Positions 10,521-19,432 are shown, numbered from the stretch's first letter. The stretch is DNA of 64,000 nucleotides from Phytoamicus setariae (GCF_016722925.1 NZ_JAEQNC010000017.1:1-64000), one strand, 5' to 3'. Notes: generated from the sequence alone by a model not told the origin. Numbers and translations are program-made.

Positions 10521-11747
10521 ATGACCGCCCAAAGCTGGCTTACCCTTCCCACCCACCGCGACTGGCTGATGGGCGAGGCAAACAGGCTGTTCGAGTATTT
10601 CCAGTGGCGGTCGATCAATCCCAAGGGTGGGTTCTACGAGTTCGATGCCGACGGCAAACCACTGAATGCAGACAATCCCGTGCGCGGCATCCATATGTCG
10701 GCCCGCATGGTCCATTGCATGACGATCGGCCACCTGCTCGGCCGGCCGGGATGCGCCGACCTGATCGACCATGGCATGGATTTTCTCTGGAACGCCCACC
10801 GCGACCGCAAGCATGGCGGCTATTTCTGGCAGGTCGACAATGACGGCCCGTGCGATGCGACCAAGCAAGGCTATGGCCACGCCTTCGTGTTGCTGGCCGC
10901 GTCTTCGGCCTCGCTCGTCGGCCATCCGGTCGCTGAGGAGATGCTGGCCGATGTGACCGAGATCCTCGACACCAAGTTCTGGGAAGACAACCACGGTGCC
11001 ATCGCTGAGGAATTCCAGGCCGACTGGACCGCCATTCCCGGCTATCGCGGCCAGAACTCCAACATGCACCTGACAGAGGCCTTGATGGCCGCCTATGAGG
11101 CGACCGACGAGGACCACTATCTCCAGAAGGCCGAGCGCATCGCCGACCTCATCATCAACCGCCTTGCACGCCAGACCGGCTTTAGGGTCGGCGAGCATTT
11201 CGACGAGAACTGGAACCTCCTGAAGAACTACAAGGGCAACGAAATGTTCCGCCCCTCCGGCACCACGCCGGGCCATTGGCTGGAATGGTCCCGGCTGCTG
11301 CTGCAACTCTATGCACTTGGCGATCACCAGCACGACTGGATGCTGGAAGCGGCGCAGGCGCTGTTTGCCCAATCCATGGCGCTCGGCTGGGACCACGCCC
11401 ACGGCGGCTTCTTCTATACGCTCGACTGGAACGACCAGCCGGCCAAGCGCGCCAAACTCTGGTGGCCGATGGCCGAGGGCATCGGCGCGGCGTCCTTCCT
11501 CGTCAGCAATGCGCCCTCCGACATGCACGAGAGCAGCTACCGGCTAATCTGGAACACCATCGCCTCAAGATTCCTCGATCGTGACAAGGGCGGCTGGCAC
11601 GAGGAATTGAGCGAGCAGATGGTGCCTTCCCATGAAGTCTTCGCCGGCAAGGCCGACATCTATCATGCCCTGCAGGCCTGCCTGATCCCGCTTTATCCAG
11701 CCGATGGCTCGCTGACGAGCGGCATTCTGCAGGCACAGGCTGACTAG
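10521..11747 (+). CDS. AGE (N-acylglucosamine 2-epimerase) family sugar epimerase/isomerase
   Basis: A 408-residue (alpha/alpha)6-barrel protein of the AGE superfamily, which includes N-acylglucosamine 2-epimerase, mannose isomerase (YihS-like) and cellobiose 2-epimerase. Family hallmarks are the W/H-rich segments (for example RMVHCMTIGHLLGRPG, RGQNSNMHLTEALMAAYE and the late GGFFYTLDW and GGWHEELSEQ repeats). The start MTAQSWLTLPTHRDWL resembles bacterial D-mannose isomerases, so an aldose-ketose isomerase is my first guess. No sugar transporter is adjacent. It has an AAGGA ribosome site. Confidence 0.82.
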   Translation: MTAQSWLTLPTHRDWLMGEANRLFEYFQWRSINPKGGFYEFDADGKPLNADNPVRGIHMSARMVHCMTIGHLLGRPGCADLIDHGMDFLWNAHRDRKHGGYFWQVDNDGPCDATKQGYGHAFVLLAASSASLVGHPVAEEMLADVTEILDTKFWEDNHGAIAEEFQADWTAIPGYRGQNSNMHLTEALMAAYEATDEDHYLQKAERIADLIINRLARQTGFRVGEHFDENWNLLKNYKGNEMFRPSGTTPGHWLEWSRLLLQLYALGDHQHDWMLEAAQALFAQSMALGWDHAHGGFFYTLDWNDQPAKRAKLWWPMAEGIGAASFLVSNAPSDMHESSYRLIWNTIASRFLDRDKGGWHEELSEQMVPSHEVFAGKADIYHALQACLIPLYPADGSLTSGILQAQAD

Positions 11748-11760
11748 GAGCACGTGGATA

Positions 11761-12276
11761 ATGGTGCGCGAAAACGAAATCCGGCAAAACGAGGTGGCGG
11801 TATCAGCGCCGGAGCCGATGGACGCGCACCTTTGCTATATCGGGCGGATTTCCACACCCTGGACATCGCGGCTGATGACGCCACGGCAAGGCCGGCATGA
11901 CGGACCGGTCTGCACCATCGAGATTTTCGAACCCTGGGTGGCTGGACTGCAAGGCATCGAGAAGTTCGAACGGCTCGAGGTGCTTTACTGGCTCGATCAA
12001 AGCCGTCGCGATCTGGTGCTGCAAAGCCCGGCCAGCAGCGGCAAGGTGCATGGCACCTTCTCGTTGCGCTCGCCCGTCAGGCCGAACCCGATCGGCACAT
12101 CGATCGTGCTTCTCGAAAAAGTCGAGGGCAACAAACTATTCGTCCGTGGCATGGATTGCCTCGACGGCACGCCGCTCCTCGATATCAAGCCGGACCGCAC
12201 ACTGTTCAAGCCGATCGCACCGCCCCAGCCCGGCGATTTCGAAACTGGGCCGAAGGGTCATTGCGAAAAAGCGTAA
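11761..12276 (+). CDS. trmO: tRNA (t6A37) N6-methyltransferase TrmO
   Basis: TrmO (YaeB/TsaA family) methylates N6 of t6A37 in threonine tRNAs using SAM, in the unusual beta-barrel class of SAM enzymes. Of 171 residues, the conserved core is clear: IGRISTPW near the start, the VLYWLDQ segment, and the signature SPVRPNPIGTS, then LDIKPD. The start at the ATG is preceded by AGGAG about 9 nt away. It follows the AGE epimerase by 13 bp, so co-transcription is likely though no functional link is evident. Confidence 0.9.
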   Translation: MVRENEIRQNEVAVSAPEPMDAHLCYIGRISTPWTSRLMTPRQGRHDGPVCTIEIFEPWVAGLQGIEKFERLEVLYWLDQSRRDLVLQSPASSGKVHGTFSLRSPVRPNPIGTSIVLLEKVEGNKLFVRGMDCLDGTPLLDIKPDRTLFKPIAPPQPGDFETGPKGHCEKA

Positions 12277-12336
12277 GCCTTATCCGGTCGACCGTGATAG
12301 GACGTGCTAAAGGTACACGGATATGGACGACAGAAC

Positions 12337-12831
12337 ATGTACGCGGCACACGCAATCGATCACCACGACAAGCCCGCCTTTTACGATGAGCTCTGCGCCC
12401 AACTTGGTGCCCTGCTCGACGGCGAACTTGATCCGATCGCCAATGCGGCCAATGTTTCGGCCCTGATCAAGGAACTGGTGCCGGATCTCAACTGGGCCGG
12501 CTTCTACTTCCTGCGCGCTCCCGAGGAACTGGTGCTCGGCCCGTTTCAGGGCAAGGTCGCCTGCGTCCGCATCGCGGTCGGCAAGGGCGTGTGTGGCGCG
12601 GCGGTCGCGGAGCGGAAATCCATGTTGGTGGCCGATGTCCACGCATTTCCGGGCCATATCGCCTGCGATGCCGCCTCGCGCTCGGAACTCGTCGTGCCAC
12701 TCATCCGCGATGGCGCCGTGTTCGGCGTACTCGATCTCGACAGCCCCCTGCCCGGCCGCTTCGATGCGGAAGACCAGGCAGGCTTCGAACGTCTGGCGGA
12801 GATCTATGTCAGGGCCAGTCGGCCGCTCTGA
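12337..12831 (+). CDS. msrC: Free methionine-(R)-sulfoxide reductase (GAF-domain fRMsr)
   Basis: GAF-domain enzyme that reduces free Met-R-sulfoxide. About 164 residues match the YebR/fRMsr family throughout: DLNWAGFYF, GPFQGKVACVRI (first Cys), GKGVCGAA (second Cys), FPGHIACDAASRSE (third Cys, normally the catalytic one) and GVLDLDSP. The three conserved redox cysteines are present, which separates it from sensory GAF domains. A GTG at 12304 would add 11 residues; the ATG at 12337 has GGACGA upstream and matches family length. It ends 7 bp from the convergent YqaA-like gene, with no room for a separate terminator. Confidence 0.9.
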   Translation: MYAAHAIDHHDKPAFYDELCAQLGALLDGELDPIANAANVSALIKELVPDLNWAGFYFLRAPEELVLGPFQGKVACVRIAVGKGVCGAAVAERKSMLVADVHAFPGHIACDAASRSELVVPLIRDGAVFGVLDLDSPLPGRFDAEDQAGFERLAEIYVRASRPL

Positions 12832-12838
12832 TCTGCTA

Positions 12839-13276
12839 TCACGTCATGTTGGTCGCCAGCGCCGCAACCGCGGCATAGCGTGCCGTCTTGGCCAGCGCGA
12901 CCAGCAGTACGAACTTACCGATGGGTTCGCGCATCACGCCTGCGACCATGGTCAGCGGATCACCAATAACGGGCACCCAGCTCATCAGCAGGCTCCATTT
13001 GCCATAGCGCTGGTACCAGCCCTGTGCTCGCTCAAGCATGGCGGAGCCGACAGGAAACCAGCGTCGGTCGCGAAAGCGCTCGATGCCGCGCCCGAGCAGC
13101 CAGTTGATCACCGAACCCAGCACATTGCCGACACTCGCCGTCGCCACGAGAAGCACGACCGAATAGTCGGTGGTTGCCAGCAGCGTCGCCAGCACCGCTT
13201 CCGACTGCAATGGCAGGATGGAACCGGCAATCAATGCGGCCATAAACAGCCCGGCAAGGGTGGCGAGCAATGTCAT
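12839..13276 (-). CDS. YqaA family (DedA-related) small membrane protein
   Basis: A 145-residue integral membrane protein of the YqaA/DedA-like group, some of whose larger relatives flip undecaprenyl phosphate or phospholipids. It shows an N-terminal hydrophobic segment (TLAGLFMAALIAGSILP), the ALLATTDYSVVLLVATA segment, and the conserved GNVLGSVINWLLGRG and SWVPVIGDPLTMVAGVMR motifs. The chosen ATG overlaps the stop of the upstream EEP gene by 4 bp (ATGA), indicating translational coupling. A longer in-frame start exists but lies inside the EEP gene. Confidence 0.85.
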   Translation of the reverse strand: MTLLATLAGLFMAALIAGSILPLQSEAVLATLLATTDYSVVLLVATASVGNVLGSVINWLLGRGIERFRDRRWFPVGSAMLERAQGWYQRYGKWSLLMSWVPVIGDPLTMVAGVMREPIGKFVLLVALAKTARYAAVAALATNMT

Positions 13277-14262
13277 CCGCGCACAGGTGCCGGGCGCGCG
13301 GCGACGGCATTGGCTTGCGGCCAACCGATATCGATGATGACAGGCAGGTGATTTGAGCCGAATTTCGGCCCGATGCGCCATTGCACCATGCCGACTACAG
13401 GCGAAAGCGCGACGTGATCGATGGTGACGCCGGCCGTCATCAGCGCCTCAAAGCGCATGCTGAACCGGGTTACAGCAGGCCAGGAGCGCCCCTGAAGGAA
13501 TAGAAAACCCGTCTTGTCGAAGAACCCTCGGAAATAGGCTGACCATGGCGGCGTGTTCCAGTCTCCGGCCACGACAACAGGCACAGCCTTGGACTCCCTG
13601 GCGACATGATCGGCAAGCGTCTGGAGATAGAGATTGCGTTGCCGCCAGCGGCCCGGGCGGCGCGGGGTGTCGGGGTGTACTGCATAGACGACAAGCGGCC
13701 CGTTGGGCGTATCGATGACGACGCGCAGCGGGTGACGATAAAGCGGTTCTGCGCCGATATCCTCCTTTACAGTCGCCTCCGAGCGAATGGGAAAGCGGCT
13801 GAAGATCTTCATATCGTCGGTATCGACAAGATCTCCGCTATTCTCGAACGGTAAAAACCCGGCTTCGCGGATTGCCTTCTCAAAGCGCGGTCGCGTCTCC
13901 TGGGTGACGACGATATCCGGCTGCTGGCTGACCAGAAACGACACGAACTCCCTGGGGTCGGGATTGTCGACATACAGATTGGCGGTGATCAGCCTGAGCT
14001 TGCGTTCGGAAACGGCGTCGGGCGCAGCCGGCAGAGCAATAACCGGCACCAGGGACACGGCAAGCGTGACCGCAGCCAGAATTTTGCCCGCCCAGCCCGG
14101 AATGAACAGCGAAACTACAAGCAGCAGTGCGGCCAGCAGGATGGCGAACAACCAGAAGAAGGTCGCCACATCCAAGAGCCAGACATCGCGGCCAAGCGAC
14201 AGCGTCACCGCCAGCCCGCAAAGGAAAAGCGCTTCAACGATGATGAAGGTCATCTGCAACAC
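13273..14262 (-). CDS. Membrane-anchored endonuclease/exonuclease/phosphatase (EEP) family protein
   Basis: About 329 residues: three hydrophobic segments in the first 80 residues, then an EEP domain with the order expected of Mg-dependent phosphoesterases. It begins LRLITANLYVDN (metal Asn), then VVTQETRP (catalytic Glu), VYAVHPDTP, VVAGDWNTPPWS (Asp-x-Asn) and GSNHLPVIIDI (final His). The substrate could be nucleic acid, inositol phosphate or lipid; the membrane anchor favours a lipid or envelope role. The longest start is GTG at 14262 with GAGG about 11 nt upstream; an ATG at 14253 is equally possible. Coupled to the YqaA-like gene. Confidence 0.82.
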   Translation of the reverse strand: MLQMTFIIVEALFLCGLAVTLSLGRDVWLLDVATFFWLFAILLAALLLVVSLFIPGWAGKILAAVTLAVSLVPVIALPAAPDAVSERKLRLITANLYVDNPDPREFVSFLVSQQPDIVVTQETRPRFEKAIREAGFLPFENSGDLVDTDDMKIFSRFPIRSEATVKEDIGAEPLYRHPLRVVIDTPNGPLVVYAVHPDTPRRPGRWRQRNLYLQTLADHVARESKAVPVVVAGDWNTPPWSAYFRGFFDKTGFLFLQGRSWPAVTRFSMRFEALMTAGVTIDHVALSPVVGMVQWRIGPKFGSNHLPVIIDIGWPQANAVAARPAPVRG

Positions 14263-14460
14263 GTGGCCGGAACCTCGAAATATGGGTCAGTGTGCGATCA
14301 CTTCCGACACTATCGTAGGCATGCCAATAGCGCCGGACACCGACAATGTCAATTAGACACACAAAATGCGAAGCAATATCAGTGAATTAACCGGAAAAAG
14401 CGAAACCAGCGGCGCAGTCCAGAGCACAGCATTGCTGATGCCGCTTGCCCCTCAGCCTAA

Positions 14461-14487
14461 CCCTCTCCCCACAGGCGGGGGAGAGGG
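14461..14487. repeat. RIME-like palindromic hairpin
   Basis: A 10-bp perfect inverted repeat (CCCTCTCCCC / GGGGAGAGGG, 7-nt loop) 22 bp downstream of the cupin gene and upstream of the EEP gene. It shares its core with the hairpin at 6893 and with the mosaic element at 26808. It may end cupin transcription. The rest of 14263-14508 shows no gene. Confidence 0.65.
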
Positions 14488-14508
14488 AAACCGAGAGGCC
14501 GCCAAAAA

Positions 14509-14859
14509 TCAGAGCTTGATGGCGAAATGCTTGCGGATGGTTTCCTCGATCTTCCAGAGCCCCTTGAAACCCGGCTCGACCACGAAGGCATCGCCCGGTC
14601 CCAGCACTACAGGGACGCCGCCATCTGGCGTGATCGTCATCTTTCCCTGCATGACATGCACGAATTCGTAGTCGGTATAGGTGGCATGGTAGGTGCCAGG
14701 CGTCGCTTCCCAGTAACCGGAAATCATGCTGCCGTCGTTGGACGTATGCAGCACCCAGGTCTTCATGCTTGGCGTCCCCTCAACGACAACCCAGCCGTCG
14801 AGATCCGTCGTCACCGGCTCCTGAGCGTCCTTGCCAACCAGCTTTACAATCGTATCCAT
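14509..14859 (-). CDS. Cupin domain protein (DUF861/EutQ-like)
   Basis: A 116-residue single-domain cupin of the DUF861 type (related to EutQ and ureidoglycine aminohydrolase domains). Features seen: GYWEATPGTYHATYTDYEFV for motif 1, MQGKMTITPDGG, and LGPGDAFVVEPGFKGLWKI for motif 2. Classic metal-binding His/Glu residues are only partly kept. The ATG has GAGAGGGAAG upstream. It lies 145 bp downstream of the AraC-type regulator on the same strand. The function is unknown. Confidence 0.8.
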   Translation of the reverse strand: MDTIVKLVGKDAQEPVTTDLDGWVVVEGTPSMKTWVLHTSNDGSMISGYWEATPGTYHATYTDYEFVHVMQGKMTITPDGGVPVVLGPGDAFVVEPGFKGLWKIEETIRKHFAIKL

Positions 14860-15004
14860 CGTGTTCTTCCCTCTCCACTTGGGTGCGGTTATCGCGGCCG
14901 CACGCCCGGCGTCAGGTGTCGCACACAGATTGAAAAGGGCAAGGTCGAAAATGTCCTCCCGGTGTCGCTTTCCGGCTTGACCCGGGCGGGATGTCCGGCT
15001 GGTC

Positions 15005-15895
15005 TCATCTGCCAATATCGGGCGCGGCGGGATCGAAATACATGCCGGAGGAACGGAACTCGCCCGGACTGACCCCGAAGACCCGGCGGAACGCCTTGCC
15101 GAAGTAGTTGGGATCGTCAAAGCCAACCTCAGCGGCGATCTGCTTGACCGGCATGGAGCCGGCACCAACAAGCAGCCGCGCCGCCCGCCGCATCTTTTCC
15201 TGCAGCACATATTCCGCCGGCGGCAGGCCGACCGCAGCGGCAAAACGCCGGGAAAAATGCGCCCGACTGAGACCCGCCACGGCAGCCATCGCATCGATAT
15301 CCAGCTTTTCGGCCAGGTGCGACGCCACATGGGCAATGACCCGCGACAGCTCCGGCGCCATCGGCTGCTCCGACACATCGGTGCCGAACACATCGGCAAA
15401 CAGCACCATCACCGCCTCATAGGCGAGCGCCGAGGCACGCGGCGCGCTGTCGCCGGCTTCGCCCTCCAGACGCAGGCAAAGATCGGCAAGCCGGTCGATG
15501 CTCTGCGGTTTCGGACGGAACACCGGCCCGACTGCCGTTGAAATCAGCGCATGGATGCGAATGGCCTCGGCGCCGCTCATCGAGATCCAGAAGAATTCCC
15601 AGCCTTGGCCCTGATCAAGCCAGTAGCGATGCCGATGCGGCACGGTCAGGATCATTGCCTCGCCCGTCGACACCGAAAGCCGGCGCCCCTCGTAAGCGAG
15701 ATTGCCCTGCCCCGCGAGCGTGAACTGGAAGATGGTGAAGGGCGTCTGGCCGCGCTTCAGCCCATCCCAGTCATAGCCGGGCCCTTCGCGACGCTCATAG
15801 CCGGCGCTGGTCGGCATGACATGCAGAGGATGGCGCGCACGCGGCAGCGATACGCTGCGCATCATCGGCCCACGCGCGATCAGATCAGACAGCAT
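15005..15895 (-). CDS. AraC family transcriptional regulator
   Basis: A 296-residue regulator with an N-terminal cupin-like AraC sensor domain (about 1-165) and a C-terminal double helix-turn-helix: first HTH around MAAVAGLSRAHFSRRFAAA, second around KQIAAEVGFDDPNYFGKAFR, with the conserved FRRVFGVSPGEFR end. It is divergent from the GH4 alpha-galactosidase with only 100 bp between, so it probably senses a galactoside or related sugar and activates that gene. The shared gap is AT-rich with GATAT-type half-sites but no operator could be defined. Confidence 0.9.
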   Translation of the reverse strand: MLSDLIARGPMMRSVSLPRARHPLHVMPTSAGYERREGPGYDWDGLKRGQTPFTIFQFTLAGQGNLAYEGRRLSVSTGEAMILTVPHRHRYWLDQGQGWEFFWISMSGAEAIRIHALISTAVGPVFRPKPQSIDRLADLCLRLEGEAGDSAPRASALAYEAVMVLFADVFGTDVSEQPMAPELSRVIAHVASHLAEKLDIDAMAAVAGLSRAHFSRRFAAAVGLPPAEYVLQEKMRRAARLLVGAGSMPVKQIAAEVGFDDPNYFGKAFRRVFGVSPGEFRSSGMYFDPAAPDIGR

Positions 15896-15995
15896 GATAT
15901 TACCCTCGATAGCACAGACACCCTCTTATTCCCGAAATATCAGCAAATTATAAGTGGATTTTCTACACGCGCAGATATCAGGGAGTGAGCACGAA

Positions 15996-17348
15996 ATGGC
16001 AAGCAATCCGAAAATCGCCTTCATCGGCGCCGGATCGACGGTGTTCATGAAGAACATCGTCAGCGACATCCTGCAACGGCCGGCGCTCTCGGGCGCGACG
16101 ATCGCGCTGATGGACATCAATCCCGAACGGCTGGCGGAAAGCGCCGTCGTCGCCGGCAGGATCGTTGCGACGCTCGGCGTGCCGGCGACGGTCGAAACCC
16201 ATGCCAGCCAACGCCGCGCGCTTGACGCGGCGGACTTCGTCATCGTCGCCTTCCAGATCGGCGGCTATGAGCCCTGCACCGTCATCGATTTCGAGTTGCC
16301 GAAGAAGTATGGTCTGCGCCAGACCATCGCCGACACCCTCGGCATCGGCGGCATCATGCGCGGCCTACGCACGGTGCCGCATCTGTGGTCGATCTGCGAG
16401 GACATGCTGGACGTCTGCCCGAACGCCATCCTGCTGCAATATGTCAACCCGATGGCGATCAATACCTGGGCGATCGCCGAAAAATACCCTGCCATCCGGC
16501 AGGTCGGCCTGTGCCATTCCGTACAGGGCACCGCCTGGGAACTGGCGCGCGATCTCGACATCCCGGTTTCGGAAATCCGCTATCGCGCCGCCGGCATCAA
16601 TCACATGGCCTTCTACCTCAATTTCGAGCACCGACAGCCGGATGGATCCTATCGGAACCTCTACCCGGACCTGCTGGCCGGCTATCGCGAGGGTCGTTTC
16701 CCCAAGCCCAGCCACTGGAACCCGCGCTGCCCTAACAAGGTGCGCTACGAGATGCTGACCCGGCTCGGCTATTTCGTCACCGAGAGTTCCGAGCATTTCG
16801 CCGAATATACGCCGTGGTTCATCAAGGACGGCCGCGAGGACCTGATCGAGAAGTTCGGCATTCCGCTTGACGAATACCCGAAGCGCTGTGTTGAGCAGAT
16901 CGCCCGCTGGAAGACAGAAGCCGAAGCACTGAAGAATGCCGACACGATCGAGATTCGCGAAAGCCACGAATATGCCTCCGAAATCGTCAATTCCGTCTGG
17001 GCCGGCCAACCTTCGGTCATCTACGGCAATGTTAGGAACAACGGCTGCATCAGCTCGCTGCCGGCAAACTGCGCTGCCGAGGTGCCTTGTCTTGTCGATG
17101 CCAACGGCATACAGCCGACGTTCATCGGCGAGCTGCCCACCCAACTGACCGCGCTGATCCGCACCAACATCAACGTGCAGGAACTGACGGTGAAGGCGCT
17201 GACGACCGAGGACCGCGAACACATCTATCACGCCGCAATGATGGATCCGCACACGGCCGCCGAACTCGATCTCGACCAAATCCGGACGCTCACCGACGAA
17301 CTCTTGAAAGCGCATGGCGAGTGGCTGCCGGAATGGGCGCGGGGATAA
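15996..17348 (+). CDS. melA: Glycoside hydrolase family 4 alpha-galactosidase
   Basis: GH4 enzymes cleave glycosides by an NAD+- and Mn2+-dependent redox/elimination mechanism. The 450-residue protein has the NAD-binding IGAGSTVFMKNI at the N-terminus, the catalytic-site region TVIDFELPKKYGLRQTIADT, the metal-binding C173-H174 in LCHSVQGT and N202-H203 in GINHMAFY. The CHSV form is typical of the alpha-galactosidase/alpha-glucosidase members. The ATG at 15996 has GGGAG 11 nt upstream; an in-frame upstream ATG at 15954 is rejected. No transporter lies nearby, so the substrate must enter by a system elsewhere. Specificity for alpha-galactosides is the usual annotation, not proven. Confidence 0.88.
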   Translation: MASNPKIAFIGAGSTVFMKNIVSDILQRPALSGATIALMDINPERLAESAVVAGRIVATLGVPATVETHASQRRALDAADFVIVAFQIGGYEPCTVIDFELPKKYGLRQTIADTLGIGGIMRGLRTVPHLWSICEDMLDVCPNAILLQYVNPMAINTWAIAEKYPAIRQVGLCHSVQGTAWELARDLDIPVSEIRYRAAGINHMAFYLNFEHRQPDGSYRNLYPDLLAGYREGRFPKPSHWNPRCPNKVRYEMLTRLGYFVTESSEHFAEYTPWFIKDGREDLIEKFGIPLDEYPKRCVEQIARWKTEAEALKNADTIEIRESHEYASEIVNSVWAGQPSVIYGNVRNNGCISSLPANCAAEVPCLVDANGIQPTFIGELPTQLTALIRTNINVQELTVKALTTEDREHIYHAAMMDPHTAAELDLDQIRTLTDELLKAHGEWLPEWARG

Positions 17349-17362
17349 CGGCACCTTCGAAT

Positions 17363-17391
17363 AAAAAGAGCCCGAAGCTTTCGCTCCGGGC
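17363..17391 (-). terminator. Rho-independent terminator of amtB
   Basis: Read on the minus strand, a 9-bp stem with one mismatch (GCCCGGAGC / GCTTCGGGC) is followed directly by a U-rich run (CTCTTTTTATT). It lies 75 bp past the amtB stop and 15 bp past the convergent melA stop, so it can also slow melA transcription. Confidence 0.8.
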
Positions 17392-17465
17392 CAAGACGAC
17401 ACGGCCTCTCATGTGACCGCGACGGGATGGCTGCGGCGCCGGATGATGACGCCGCAAATTCTGGC

Positions 17466-18827
17466 TTAGCCGTGATAGGCGGCTTCGCCGTGAGCGGAGA
17501 GGTCGAGGCCTTCGCGCTCGGACTCGACGGTCACACGCAGGCCGACGATCAGGTCGACGAGCTTGTAGAGGATCGCCGAGGCCACCACCGTCCAGGCGAT
17601 GGTGATGGCGACGGCCTGCACCTGAACCATGAACTGGCCGCCCATCGTCTGTTCGCCGACATAGCCGATGCCGCCGAGCGAGGACGAGGCGAGGATGCCG
17701 GTCGCCAGCGCGCCGAACAGGCCGCCGATGCCATGGACGCCGAACACGTCGGCGGTGTCATCGTAGCCGAACTTGTTCTTCACCACGGAGACGAAGAAAT
17801 AGCACAACGGCGACACCAGAATGCCGAGAACGATGGCACCCATCGGGCCGACGATGCCGGCAGCCGGGGTGACTGCGACCAGGCCGGCGATCATGCCGGA
17901 AGCTGCGCCGAGCATCGACGCCTTGCCGCGGGTGACGGCTTCTACAGCCGACCAGGAAAGGATTGCGGCGGCAGTGGCGATGAAGGTGTTGACGGCGGCC
18001 AGCATCGCGCCGCCCGAAGCCTCGAGGTTGGAGCCGCAGTTGAAGCCGAACCAGCCGACCCAGAGCATGGCGGCGCCGACATAGGTGAGCGTCATCGAGT
18101 GCGGCGCCATCATATCCTTGCCGAAGCCGGTGCGCTTGCCGACCATGATCGCACCGACAAGACCAGCGAAGCCAGCATTGATGTGCACGACGGTGCCGCC
18201 AGCAAAATCAAGCGCGCCGAGGCCGAAGAGATAGCCCTTGGAATCCCAGACCATGTGGGCGATCGGGAAATAGACGACCGTGACCCAGAGCAGGCAGAAA
18301 ACCACGGCGGCGGAAAACTTGATGCGCTCGGCAAACGCGCCGAGGATCAGCGCCGGGGTGATGGCCGCAAACGTCATCTGGAACAGCATGAAGATGTATT
18401 CGGGAATGACCGCCTTGGAGAAGGTCGCCGACACCGTTGTCATGTCGACGGTATTGAGGAACATCTTGGCGGTACCGCCCCAGATGGCGCTTTCGCCGCC
18501 ACCAAAGGCAAAGGAATAGCCGTAGAGGACCCAGACGATCATGATCGCGGCAGCCACGACGGTGCACTGCATCAGCACCGACAGCATGTTCTTGGCGCGC
18601 ACGAGGCCACCATAGAACAGGCCGAGGCCGGGAACGGCCATGAACAGCACGAGGATCGTGCACAGGAACATGAAGGCGGTGTCGCCCTTGTCCGGCACGA
18701 CCGGGGCTGCCGCTTCTGCGGCGGCGGGTGCAGCGGCTTCCTGGGCAAACGCGATGGCCGGGGCCAGCGCAACGCCGAGCGTGAGCCACGCGCGGCCGAC
18801 AGATGATGTGAGCTTAGAGAAAGACAT
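17466..18827 (-). CDS. amtB: Ammonium transporter AmtB
   Basis: Inner-membrane trimeric NH3/NH4+ channel. The 453 residues include a signal-like N-terminal segment ending AIAFAQ, an Ala-rich linker, then the eleven-helix Amt core. Key features are LFYGGLVRAKN, the pore His in GTVVHINAGFAG, the second pore His in FGVHGIGGLFGA, and the Phe-gate region. It follows glnK by 30 bp on the same strand, the standard glnK-amtB pair in which GlnK plugs the channel under ammonium excess. Ribosome site GGGGAG. Transcription is expected from the sigma-54-type promoter upstream of glnK. Confidence 0.96.
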   Translation of the reverse strand: MSFSKLTSSVGRAWLTLGVALAPAIAFAQEAAAPAAAEAAAPVVPDKGDTAFMFLCTILVLFMAVPGLGLFYGGLVRAKNMLSVLMQCTVVAAAIMIVWVLYGYSFAFGGGESAIWGGTAKMFLNTVDMTTVSATFSKAVIPEYIFMLFQMTFAAITPALILGAFAERIKFSAAVVFCLLWVTVVYFPIAHMVWDSKGYLFGLGALDFAGGTVVHINAGFAGLVGAIMVGKRTGFGKDMMAPHSMTLTYVGAAMLWVGWFGFNCGSNLEASGGAMLAAVNTFIATAAAILSWSAVEAVTRGKASMLGAASGMIAGLVAVTPAAGIVGPMGAIVLGILVSPLCYFFVSVVKNKFGYDDTADVFGVHGIGGLFGALATGILASSSLGGIGYVGEQTMGGQFMVQVQAVAITIAWTVVASAILYKLVDLIVGLRVTVESEREGLDLSAHGEAAYHG

Positions 18828-18857
18828 CAGGTAAAACTCCCCTGCAAGTTCCGGCTG

Positions 18858-19196
18858 TCAGAGCGCTTCGGAATCGGTTTCGCCGGTGCGGATACGCACG
18901 GCATGGTCAATCGAGTAGACAAAGATCTTGCCATCGCCGATCTGGCCGGTTTTGGCGGCACCCGCGATAGCCTCGACCGCCTGGTCGACAGCGTCGCCCG
19001 GCACGGCGAGCTCGATCTTGAGCTTTGGCAGGAAGCTGACGGCATATTCCGTGCCGCGATAGATTTCGGTATGTCCCTTCTGCCGTCCGTAACCCTTGAC
19101 CTCGGTCACGGTCAGGCCCTGGATGCCGACAGCGGTAAGCGCCTCGCGCACTTCGTCCAGTTTGAACGGCTTGATTATGGCCATCACTATTTTCAT
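18858..19196 (-). CDS. glnK: PII signal protein GlnK
   Basis: A 112-residue PII trimer subunit that senses 2-oxoglutarate, ATP/ADP and glutamine and gates AmtB. It starts MKIVMAIIKPFKLDEV. The T-loop carries the uridylylation site Tyr51 in GHTEIYRGTEY, and the family signatures GYGRQKGHTE and GDGKIFVYSIDHAVRIRTGE are present. The chosen ATG has AAAGGATGG upstream and gives the normal PII length; a longer frame exists but is not PII-like. Co-transcribed with amtB. Confidence 0.96.
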   Translation of the reverse strand: MKIVMAIIKPFKLDEVREALTAVGIQGLTVTEVKGYGRQKGHTEIYRGTEYAVSFLPKLKIELAVPGDAVDQAVEAIAGAAKTGQIGDGKIFVYSIDHAVRIRTGETDSEAL

Positions 19197-19293
19197 CTGG
19201 TTTCCCATCCTTTGACGAACATTTGCGGCAGCGGGCCGCCTCTCCGTTATCGCGGGCCAACCTTGCGCGCCTTCCCGTGACTGCAGATAGGAA

Positions 19294-19309
19294 TACAAAC
19301 GCCGTGCCA
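19294..19309 (-). promoter_or_regulatory. Sigma-54 (RpoN) promoter of glnK-amtB
   Basis: On the minus strand the bases TGGCAC-GGCGT-TTGTA match the RpoN consensus TGGCAC-N5-TTGCW with one mismatch and exact -24/-12 spacing. It is about 97 nt upstream of the glnK ATG, consistent with NtrC-dependent activation under nitrogen limitation. I could not identify NtrC enhancer sites further upstream. Confidence 0.8.
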
Positions 19310-19365
19310 GTTTCGTTGACCGAAACTAACCGATTGAAAAGTAATATGATTATTCGGTAGCAATG

Positions 19366-19389
19366 AAAAACGGACGCCGCCCGCGTCCG
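19366..19389 (-). terminator. Rho-independent terminator of tesB
   Basis: Read on the minus strand, a 7-bp GC stem (CGGACGC / GCGTCCG, 5-nt loop) is followed by TTTTT. It lies 43 bp past the tesB stop and upstream of the glnK promoter, isolating glnK-amtB from tesB. Confidence 0.8.
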
Positions 19390-19432
19390 CAATTGCTTAA
19401 ATTTTGCTCAATGAAAAACAGATGCGCAATTA

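Noticed and set aside
17427-18806. 459-codon open frame on the plus strand
   Set aside because: Antisense shadow of amtB, with a low-complexity His/Asp/Gly-rich composition.
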